Shown: positions 1 through 7,189 of the stretch, one piece after another
How positions within the stretch are numbered: the stretch's first letter is position 1
Layout of the letters: each line of letters starts with the position of its first letter
Assembly: GCA_963748295.1 (NCBI GenBank)
Contig: CAVVIH010000006.1
Location: forward strand, 930,001-994,000
DNA: 64,000 nt
DNA from: CAVVIH01 sp963748295
Lineage (GTDB): Bacteria; Acidobacteriota; Vicinamibacteria; Vicinamibacterales; 2-12-FULL-66-21
Direction of reading: 5' to 3'
The notes under the pieces: generated by a model
What the model saw: only the letters and a program-made list of their open reading frames with translations
Told to the model about the DNA's origin: nothing
The model's database searches: none
Program-made: the position numbers and the translations under genes

Positions 1-768
1 CGCATCGTCGAAACGCCTTCCGGCATGCTCAACGCGATCGGGCTGCAGGGGATCGGCATCCACCGTTTCGTGCGCGAGGTGCTTCCCGAGCTGAGGGATC
101 GCCGCGCCATCGTCTTCGTGAACATCTGCGGGACGACGGTCGACGAGTACGTCGAGTTGTCGCGGATCCTCTCCGATCAGGAAGGTGTGGCGGCCATCGA
201 GCTGAACATCTCCTGTCCGAACATCAAGGAAGGCGGCATCACGTTCGGCTGCAGTCTGACGGGAACCCACCAGGTCGTCGGCGCGGTTCGCCGGGTGACG
301 AAGCTGCCGGTCATTCCCAAACTGACGCCGAACGTCACCGACGTGGCGTCGTTTGCAAAGGCGGCGGAAGAGGCGGGCGCGGATGCCGTGTCGCTCGTCA
401 ACACCTTCCTCGCGATGGCCATCGACGTCGAGACACGCCGTCCGAAGCTGACCAACATCGTCGGCGGCCTCAGCGGTCCGGCGATTCGCCCGATCGCCGT
501 GCGCATGGTCTACGAGTGCCGTCAGCTGGTGAAGATCCCGATTATCGGCATGGGCGGGATCGCCACGGCGGCGGACGTCCTCGAGTTCATGATCGCCGGC
601 GCGACCGCGGTGCAGGTGGGCACCGCGAACTTCGTCGATCCGTTCATCTGGTCGAAGCTGCTCGGCGGAATCACGGACTACATGGGCCGGCACAAGCTGT
701 CGCGGCTGGCCGACCTGACGGGCACGCTGGACACCACGCGGAAGGAAAAGGCGTGGATCAGCTCCTGA
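1..768 (+). CDS. pyrD: Dihydroorotate dehydrogenase, class 1 catalytic subunit (5' end outside window)
   Basis: Oxidises dihydroorotate to orotate in de novo pyrimidine synthesis, using FMN in the cytosol. The reading frame is open from base 1 (RIVETPSGMLNAIGLQ...), so the true start lies upstream; the Met at base 25 is internal. The motif NISCPN carries the Cys expected as catalytic base in class 1 enzymes (class 2 uses Ser). The C-terminal FMN phosphate region IIGMGGIATAADVLEF...VQVGTA is intact. The 3' end overlaps pyrF by 16 bases, so the two pyrimidine genes are probably translated together. Family assignment is firm; the 1B subtype rests on motif and size and could be confirmed by a PyrK partner upstream. 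Confidence 0.95.
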   Translation, partial: RIVETPSGMLNAIGLQGIGIHRFVREVLPELRDRRAIVFVNICGTTVDEYVELSRILSDQEGVAAIELNISCPNIKEGGITFGCSLTGTHQVVGAVRRVTKLPVIPKLTPNVTDVASFAKAAEEAGADAVSLVNTFLAMAIDVETRRPKLTNIVGGLSGPAIRPIAVRMVYECRQLVKIPIIGMGGIATAADVLEFMIAGATAVQVGTANFVDPFIWSKLLGGITDYMGRHKLSRLADLTGTLDTTRKEKAWISS

Positions 769-1475
769 TTGCGCTGGACGTCGAAACCAAGGCGCAGGCG
801 CTGGCGCTCGCCGATGCGCTCGGCGACCTGGCGGGCGGGTTCAAGATCGGCAGCCGGCTCTTTACGTCAGAAGGACCGGACGTCGTTCGAGCGATGGTCT
901 CGCGCGGCCACCGTGTTTTCCTCGATCTGAAATTCCACGACATCCCCAACACCGTCGCCACCGCGGTCGCCGCGGCGACGTCGCTTGGCGTGTGGATGGT
1001 GAACGTCCATGCATCCGGCGGAGTGAAGATGATGCAGGCGGCGAGGGATGCGGCGCACGAAACCGCGGCCCGCGAAGGCGTGAAGGCGCCCGTCGTCATC
1101 GCCGTCACCGTGCTCACGAGCATGAGCGCGCAGGCGCTCGCCGAAGCCGGCGTGCACGCGCCCGTGCTGGATCACGTCAGCCATCTCGCCGGGCTGGCGA
1201 AGTCCGCGGGGCTCGACGGCGTGGTCGCGTCACCGCAGGAGACAGCGCTCGTGCGGCAGCGCTGCGGCCCGGGCTTCACGATCGTAACGCCGGGGATTCG
1301 TGGCGGAGGCGCGGCGACCTCCGGAAAAGACGATCAGGAGCGGACCATGACCGCGGCCGGCGCGATCGCCGCCGGCGCCAGCTACATCGTCGTCGGCCGG
1401 CCGATCATCGCGGCCGCCGATCCCCGTCAGGCGGCCGAGACGATCGCGTCGGAGATGAAGATCAGCGCGCGGTGA
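753..1475 (+). CDS. pyrF: Orotidine-5'-phosphate decarboxylase
   Basis: Decarboxylates OMP to UMP, the last step of UMP synthesis. I place the start at GTG 753, inside the end of pyrD, giving 240 aa that begin MDQLLIALDVETK, the normal family N-terminus; the frame stays open further upstream but that part has no family match. The catalytic signature DLKFHDIPNT (Asp58, Lys60, Asp63) is complete, as are TPGIRGGG and the phosphate-binding VVGRPI near the C-terminus. Length is typical for the group I family. The last 14 bases overlap the convergent pal gene. Confidence 0.95.
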   Translation: MDQLLIALDVETKAQALALADALGDLAGGFKIGSRLFTSEGPDVVRAMVSRGHRVFLDLKFHDIPNTVATAVAAATSLGVWMVNVHASGGVKMMQAARDAAHETAAREGVKAPVVIAVTVLTSMSAQALAEAGVHAPVLDHVSHLAGLAKSAGLDGVVASPQETALVRQRCGPGFTIVTPGIRGGGAATSGKDDQERTMTAAGAIAAGASYIVVGRPIIAAADPRQAAETIASEMKISAR

Positions 1476-2037
1476 CGACGAAATGCCCGCGGCGGTTCTG
1501 CTGCCAGCAGGCTTCGGTCTCTTCCCGGCAGAACGGCTGCTCTTCCCCCTTGCTGAGGATCGAGATCCGGTCCGTCGTCACGCCCAGGCTCACCAGGTAG
1601 TCGCGGACGACGTCGGCTCGCCGCTCGCCGAGCGCGAGGTTGTACTCGTTGGTGCCGCGCGAGTCGGCGTGGCCCTCGATCACGATGCGCGCGCTGGTTC
1701 GCTTCTTCATGAACTCTGCGTTCTTCTGCAGCGAGCCGCGCGACTGTTCGCTCAGGTCGACCGAGTCGAGCTCGAAGAAGACGTCGCTGAGGTACTTCTT
1801 CGCAATTTCCTCGGGCGTCATGCCCGCGTAGATCTCGTCGTCGGTCGGCACCTTCGGCGGCGCGGGCGCAGGCGGCGGCGCCGGTGCAGGCGGTGACGGA
1901 GGGGTGGTCGACTTGGCTTCCGGCGGCGGCGGCGGCGGTGGAAGCGGCGTCGCCGGTGCTTTCTTTCCACACGCCACGACGGTGGCGGCGAGGACGAAGA
2001 GCATGATTGACGCGATCGATCGGAAGCTGCGACTCAT
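1462..2037 (-). CDS. pal: Peptidoglycan-associated lipoprotein, OmpA-C domain
   Basis: Outer-membrane lipoprotein that non-covalently binds peptidoglycan. Residues 1-23 form a lipoprotein signal peptide ending in VVAC (Cys23 is the likely lipidated residue). A proline-rich linker of about 45 residues follows, then the OmpA-like domain (about 85-190). The peptidoglycan-binding motif is seen as GHADSRGTNEYNLALGERRA, with the conserved Asp and Arg that hold diaminopimelate. No tol genes are visible nearby, so the Pal name is by similarity; other OmpA-C lipoproteins share this architecture. It is transcribed against pyrF and overlaps its end by 14 bases. Confidence 0.85.
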   Translation of the reverse strand: MSRSFRSIASIMLFVLAATVVACGKKAPATPLPPPPPPPEAKSTTPPSPPAPAPPPAPAPPKVPTDDEIYAGMTPEEIAKKYLSDVFFELDSVDLSEQSRGSLQKNAEFMKKRTSARIVIEGHADSRGTNEYNLALGERRADVVRDYLVSLGVTTDRISILSKGEEQPFCREETEACWQQNRRGHFVVTAR

Positions 2038-2074
2038 CTACGTTTTCTCCTCAGGCTAGAATGCCATCTAACAC

Positions 2075-2815
2075 ATGGATCGTCTGCTCGAAGCCACGGC
2101 GCGCGCGGAGCGCGATCACTTCTGGTTCCGTGGTTTCCGCCGCTTCGTGCGGCCGCTGATTGCCGAAGCGGCGGGCACGCGGGGACCGCTGCGGATCCTC
2201 GATTGCGGCTGCGGCACCGGCAACAATCTGCTCCTGCTCCGCGAGTACGGCCCGTCGGTCGGCATCGACATCACCTGGAGCGGGCTCGCCTACGCGCGTG
2301 CTCGCGGTGAGCGCCGGGTCGCGCGCGCGTCGGCGACCAGCCTTCCGTTCCCCCGCGAGCAGTTCGATCTCGTGACCTCCTTCGACGTCCTCTACGCGTT
2401 CGATGACGTGATGGAAAAAGACGCGCTCGACGAGATGTATCGCGTGCTGCGTCCGGGCGGCCATCTCATCGTCAACGTCGCCGCGCTGAAAGCGCTCACC
2501 GGCAACCACTCGGTGCTCGGCGGCGAGGTGCGCCGCTATCACCGCCGCGAGCTGCGCGATCATCTCGCCCGAACCGGCTTCAGCGTGCGCCGGATCACCT
2601 ACACGAACTTCACGCTGCTGCCGCTGGTTGCGGCCGTGAGGTTCGCGCAACGATCTATCGGCCGCAAAGAGTCGGATCGTGAGATCACCGTGCCGGCGGC
2701 GCCGGTCAACGCCGTCCTGTCAGGGGTCCTGGCGCTCGAAGCGATGGCGCTGCGCGCGGTGAACATGCCGCTTGGCAGCTCGCTCCTCGCGCTCGCGCAG
2801 AAGCCGCTACGGTAA
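2075..2815 (+). CDS. Class I SAM-dependent methyltransferase
   Basis: 246-aa Rossmann methyltransferase. Motif I is ILDCGCGTGN (about 41-50), the acidic motif II is VGID, and LPFPREQFDLVTSFDVLYAF with VLRPGGHLIVN gives motifs IV-V of the Methyltransf_11 type. The C-terminal third is hydrophobic and basic, as in enzymes that act on lipid-linked or polyprenyl substrates. The next gene downstream on the opposite strand is a polytopic glycosyltransferase, so a glycoconjugate substrate is possible, but nothing in the sequence fixes the substrate. Confidence 0.8.
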   Translation: MDRLLEATARAERDHFWFRGFRRFVRPLIAEAAGTRGPLRILDCGCGTGNNLLLLREYGPSVGIDITWSGLAYARARGERRVARASATSLPFPREQFDLVTSFDVLYAFDDVMEKDALDEMYRVLRPGGHLIVNVAALKALTGNHSVLGGEVRRYHRRELRDHLARTGFSVRRITYTNFTLLPLVAAVRFAQRSIGRKESDREITVPAAPVNAVLSGVLALEAMALRAVNMPLGSSLLALAQKPLR

Positions 2816-2851
2816 GGGAGTATAAGCGACTCTTCCTGTAATGTCAGCCAG

Positions 2852-5106
2852 TTAGCGGCCCCTACCAGCCTGGACGGAGTAGATGCGCAGCGCAAGGTGA
2901 CGGCGATCCGCGGTGCCCTCCCGATCCCCCGGCACGAAGTGGGCTGACGATTCGAGCTGCACGCGGCCGCCGGCGGCGTCGAGCGACGCGGCGTCGGCGG
3001 ACACGGTCATCACGAAATCGCGGTCGGGCCTCAGCTCGCCCAGCGTGCGGCCGCCGGCGGTGACCTTGAGCAGCGGCGGATCGCCGTAGTACCGCAGCGG
3101 CGACTCGCCGCGGATCTCGATCGTCACGGGGCCGCCGCCGTGGTGCACCTGCAGCGACGCTGACTCGCTCATCCATCGCCACAGCCGCGCGGTGCGCGGG
3201 TTGTATTCGGGCTCGTGCCAGCCTTCGGCAAATCCGAACTGCACGACGTCCGGCGCCTGGAGGTTGAACTGTTCGAGCGCAAGCCGCGGCGCCGGCGCAC
3301 CGGACTGCGCGCTCGCCGACGCGACGGCAATCTGCGCGAACGGCCCGTCACCCACCAGCGTGCCGGGCGCAAGCGTCACGAACTTCAGGAAGAAACCGGG
3401 ACCGGTGTCGACCGAGGTGACGGGGCGGCCATCAATCGTGACCGTGACTCGGGCCGCCGGTTCGCCGGCGGCGCCAAGATGGCGCCCGCCAATCATCAGC
3501 AGCGCTCCCTCGGTCCTGCGCCGGATCCATCCGATGCTCGGGCGGCGGTGCGGTCCCCCCCATCCCGTTCGGTGATGCCCGCGACTTCGGGCGTCAGCGC
3601 CCACCCGCGTTCGAGAAACCATCCGGGCCTGCTGTAGATATGCCAGTCGAGCTCGTCGGGCCGCACGCCGCCGAGATACGCGAGGCGATTCAGCGGCCAG
3701 CGATACTCGCGCGTTCGCCGGTATTCGCCGTCGAACAGCGCCAGGTCGGTGCGCCGCGGGTCGGCGACGAACCAGGTATCCGAGGGCCTTCCTTCGAGCC
3801 ACGTGCGCGTGACTTCCAGCCATTCGTAATCACGCGGGGATTCGAGCAGCTGTCCCGGCGTGCCGCCCGCCCACTGACGCGCCCGGCGGGTCTCCGACCA
3901 CGCGCGCCGATGCATCCCGACGATCGGCTCACTTCCCATCAGCCGCATCTCCGACACGAGCGCCGCCCCCGGTCCAGGAGTTCTCCCGAACGCCACGGCG
4001 GCCGGCACGCCGAACATCAGACCGGCGGCAGCCAGTCCGGCCGCCGCGGTCGCCGCCGCCGCTCGAGTGGCCGCAGACAGAAGGACCGCGGCAAGCATGC
4101 CGATCATCGGCACGAGCGGCAGCGCGTAGCGCGTGAAGGGTGTTTCCTGGAACAGCAGGTGGAAGACGAGATACGGACCAAAAACGACGATCAGGATCGC
4201 GAGCGCCGCACGCTCGCGACGCAGGCACTGGATGGCGCCGGCCGCCGCGGCCGCGAGCACGACCCCGGCGAGCACCGGCGAATCCCACGGCAGCACGAAG
4301 GTGTTGATCAAGGCGAACACCGCGACCCGCGGCGTCGGATACAGCCACAGCATGGTGACGCCGGCAAAGTCTTCGCCCGCCTGGCCTCCGAGCGCGTGCA
4401 GATATGCCTGAGGGCCGCCGTTGGCCGCGATCAACGGAATGCCCCACACGAGGCCGCCAATCGCCGCGGCCGCGACCGCACGGATCCTCAGGGCGGCGGG
4501 CATCCGCGTTCGAATCAGCACCAGCGCCAGCAGCGGCGCCGTCAGCAGCACCGCCTGCGATCGAAAGCCGACGGCCCACGTCGCCAGAAACGCGCCGGCG
4601 ACCACCAACCACCCGCGCCGTCCGTTCCAGCCGCCCGCCTCGTCGATCGACGCCCGCATCAGCATTGCCAGCGACACGAACGCGGCGGCGAGCCCAGACA
4701 TGTCGCTCAGGGGACGCAGCGCGCTGAACCACCACAACGGCGTGGTGGTCGTCAGCAGCGTCGCCACGAGCGCCCGCTCGTCGTCGCCGAACACCGAGCG
4801 CGAGAACGAAAACACCGCGATCACCAGCACGGCGCCGCCGATCGCGCTCCAGATCGCCAGGCCCCAGACATCGGCCGCCTCGACGCCCGCCGCCGACAGC
4901 ACGGCGGTCGACAGCTTCGCGAGGCCGATGAACACGGGGTAGCCGGGCGGGTGAGGCTGATGGCGCGCGACGTCGAAGTCGCGCACGCCGAGCGCGAAAT
5001 TAATCGAGTCGATGTCGTCGAGCGTTCGCGGCAGGACCGCGAGGTGGGCGGCGAGAAAGCTCGCCGCGAGCAGCCAGACGATCGTGCGGGCGGGAAAGGT
5101 GGTCAG
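2852..5106 (-). CDS. GT-C (PMT/GT39-like) membrane glycosyltransferase, frame-broken
   Basis: Polytopic membrane protein resembling PMT/ArnT-type glycosyltransferases that use polyprenyl-phosphate sugars. Reading upstream of GTG 4986 in the same frame gives a first membrane segment followed by TLDDIDSINFALGVRDFD, where the acidic pair after TM1 is the usual GT-C catalytic motif, then HQPHPPGYPVF. About ten further hydrophobic segments follow. GTG 4986 would remove TM1, so the true start is further up, possibly the CTG at 5106 overlapping the larE stop; no ATG or GTG is available there. The frame breaks at a run of seven C (3555-3561) and continues one frame over to the TAA at 2852. One extra base in that run would restore a single protein of about 750 aa with a soluble C-terminal domain. 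Confidence 0.7.
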
Positions 5107-5975
5107 ACAGGTCGCAGCCGCAGCGCGTCGTTGAGGCTGCCCAGGCGATAGCCCCGCAGGTCGAGCGTCACGTGCTCGTAGCCGATCGCGCGCAGCTCAC
5201 GATCGATGCGGTCGGCGATCTCCGGCTCGAGGGCACGTGCCATCTCGTCGCGCGCGATCTCGAGACGCGCGATCGAGTCGTGGTGCCGGACGCGGCAGAC
5301 GCGGAATCCGAGCCCTCGGAGCACCGCCTCGGCGCGCTCGATCATGCGCAGTTTTTCGTCGGTCACTTCCGAAAAATAGGGAATGCGCGAGGACAGGCAT
5401 GCGGACGCCGGCTCGTCCCACGTCGGCAGTCCCGCCGCGAGCGACAGCGCGCGAATCTCCGACTTGGTCAGCCCCGCCTCGTCGAGCGGGCTCCTGACGC
5501 CGAACTCGCGCGCCGCCTGCCGTCCGGGACGGTAATCGCCGCGATCGTCCGCGTTGCTGCCGTCCGCGATCACCGGGATGCCGCGCGCGCGCGCGATCGC
5601 CGACAGGTGCGTATACAGCTCGTGCTTGCAGTAATAGCACCGGTTCGCCGGATTGGCGCGGTACTCCGGCCTCGACATCTCGTCGGTGCGAATCACCTCG
5701 TGATTGAGGCGGAAGTCGCGGGCGATGCGCACGGCCAGCGAGCGATGATGCTCCGGATAGCTGGCGCTGTCGGCGGTGATGCAGAGGGTGCGGGCGCCGA
5801 GAACCTGTGTGGCCGCCCAGGCGAGATACGCGCTGTCGACGCCGCCGCTGTACGCGACGATCAGGCTGGGGAGCTCTTCGATCGCCTGGTAGAGCGCGTC
5901 GGCTTTTCGTTCGGGCAGGTGGCTTGCCGCGACTCCGGCGTCAGCCGGAGCGCCGGCCGACGAGGGATGCGTCAC
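5103..5975 (-). CDS. larE: LarE-type ATP-dependent sulfur transferase
   Basis: 290-aa PP-loop protein of the LarE family, which adenylates a carboxylate and then inserts sulfur during nickel-pincer nucleotide (lactate racemase cofactor) synthesis. The PP-loop SGGVDS is at 43-48. NRCYYCK (Cys113, Cys116) and ACLSSRIPY (Cys193) supply three cysteines. One-cysteine LarE enzymes sacrifice the Cys equivalent to Cys193, whereas three-cysteine homologues hold a 4Fe-4S cluster. The start is GTG 5975, overlapping the stop of the LysW-like gene by four bases. No larA, larB or larC is visible in the window, so the target could be something other than the lactate racemase cofactor. Confidence 0.85.
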   Translation of the reverse strand: MTHPSSAGAPADAGVAASHLPERKADALYQAIEELPSLIVAYSGGVDSAYLAWAATQVLGARTLCITADSASYPEHHRSLAVRIARDFRLNHEVIRTDEMSRPEYRANPANRCYYCKHELYTHLSAIARARGIPVIADGSNADDRGDYRPGRQAAREFGVRSPLDEAGLTKSEIRALSLAAGLPTWDEPASACLSSRIPYFSEVTDEKLRMIERAEAVLRGLGFRVCRVRHHDSIARLEIARDEMARALEPEIADRIDRELRAIGYEHVTLDLRGYRLGSLNDALRLRPV

Positions 5976-6229
5976 TCTTCCCAGTCCTCTCCGTCCGACT
6001 CGTCTTCGTCCGACTCGTCCAACCCGTCTTCCTCGTCGAAGTCTTCCTCTTTTTCGGCCTCGTCGTCGTCTTCGTCGTCGTCGTCGTCGTCAGCCGCCTC
6101 GAGTTCAACGGGGGACGTGCTGGTCACTTCGAGATTGGAGCCGCACTCAGGGCAGCTGATCAGATCGCCCTTGTCGACATCGAACTCGTCGACCTCGATC
6201 TCGGCATCACATTCCGGACACGTGGCCAT
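5972..6229 (-). CDS. LysW-family zinc-ribbon carrier protein
   Basis: 85-aa acidic protein. Two CPEC pairs (Cys4/7 and Cys26/29) form a zinc ribbon, followed by the family stretch NLEVTSTSPVELEA, a long Asp/Glu run and a C-terminus of EDWEE. LysW amino-carrier proteins end in EDWGE, and the terminal glutamate is coupled to a substrate by a LysX-type ligase. Here the penultimate Gly is Glu and the acidic tail is unusually long. The ATG at 6229 follows a strong GAGGAG ribosome site; the frame continues upstream but without family similarity. No lysX, lysZ or lysY is nearby. The stop overlaps the larE start by four bases, so the two are co-translated. Confidence 0.75.
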   Translation of the reverse strand: MATCPECDAEIEVDEFDVDKGDLISCPECGSNLEVTSTSPVELEAADDDDDDEDDDEAEKEEDFDEEDGLDESDEDESDGEDWEE

Positions 6230-6395
6230 ACATGCTCCTCGATAGTCCCCCGAAGCCAGCCCTCGACGGACGGCCACCGCGACGAAAAACATCCGTATCT
6301 CGCGATGGCAGCAAGACTTCGGATTATAGCGAGAACCTGATAAATTCTGCAATCAAGCCTAAGGCACCGGATCTCCGGATCCGATATCCCCGAAC

Positions 6396-7118
6396 GTGAC
6401 GGCTGTACCTGTGCCGACGACCAAGACTGTCATCGTGGCCGACGACACGGCGTTCGTACGCGACCGCTTTGCCACGGCCCTGCTCGGAGCCGGACACACG
6501 GCGCTCACGGTCAAGAGCGCGGCGGAACTGCTCGCCCGCGTCCGCGGCGATCTCGACCGGATCGACCTGATTCTCCTGGATCTCCGCCTGCCGCACGCCG
6601 GCGGCGTCGAGCTTGTCCGCTCCGTGCGCAAGCTCGATCACGGCAAGGTGCCGATCATCGTGTTCAGCGGCACCATCGCCAACGCCGACGAAGTGCGCGA
6701 GCTGGCGGCGCTCGGCGTGGCCGGTTACGTCAACGAGTACAGCGCCGTGCAGCACATCCTGCCGTCGCTGGCGCCGCACCTGTTCCCCGACAACTTCAAC
6801 CGGCGCGGCAGCCCGCGCGTGGTGCTCGGGATCCCGGTCGCTTACCGGTTTGGCAACACGATCGCCGCGGCGCTGACGCTGAACCTGAGCAAGGGCGGCG
6901 TCGCGATCAGGACGATGAGCCCGCTGCCGGCGGCCGCGAAAGTCCGCGTGCGGTTCCGCCTGCCGGGATCGAAGCGCGACATCGAAGCGGAGTCACGGAT
7001 TGCCTGGAGCGATCGCCGCGTGGGAATGGGCCTGCAGTTCGAGAAGGTCAGCCACGACGATCAGGCGGCGATCGACGAGTTCGTCGACCAGCATTTCTTC
7101 TCGAATAGAAAAGCATAA
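6396..7118 (+). CDS. Response regulator receiver-PilZ protein
   Basis: 240-aa two-domain cytosolic protein. Residues about 10-125 form a receiver domain with the acidic pocket DD near the N-terminus, phosphoacceptor Asp in LILLDLRLP, and a Ser/Thr-Lys end region altered to VFSGT and YVNEYS. Residues about 133-235 form a PilZ domain with the c-di-GMP motif RRGSPR and the NLSKGG box, so ligand binding looks retained. It probably joins a phosphorelay to c-di-GMP sensing, but its partner kinase and output are not visible. Start is GTG 6396; ATG codons further down would remove the receiver. Confidence 0.85.
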   Translation: MTAVPVPTTKTVIVADDTAFVRDRFATALLGAGHTALTVKSAAELLARVRGDLDRIDLILLDLRLPHAGGVELVRSVRKLDHGKVPIIVFSGTIANADEVRELAALGVAGYVNEYSAVQHILPSLAPHLFPDNFNRRGSPRVVLGIPVAYRFGNTIAAALTLNLSKGGVAIRTMSPLPAAAKVRVRFRLPGSKRDIEAESRIAWSDRRVGMGLQFEKVSHDDQAAIDEFVDQHFFSNRKA

Positions 7119-7189
7119 CTTAATTTAATTTATCAACCTATCCAACGCAAAAAACCGACAAACACCGAAAAAAAAAAAACCAAAACAAT
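7119..7189. other. AT-rich convergent intergenic spacer
   Basis: Seventy-one bases between two convergent genes with very low GC against a strongly GC-rich background. It contains a TTAATTTAATTTAT stretch and a run of 12 A (7168-7179), which reads as a U-tract for the leftward ATPase transcript. No GC-rich hairpin precedes the U-tract, so a standard intrinsic terminator is not shown. Confidence 0.5.

Noticed and set aside
3555..3561. Programmed -1 ribosomal frameshift in the glycosyltransferase
   Set aside because: No downstream pseudoknot was identified and many other genes in the window carry similar one-base breaks, so an artefact is simpler. Kept as a finding to check, not as a feature.
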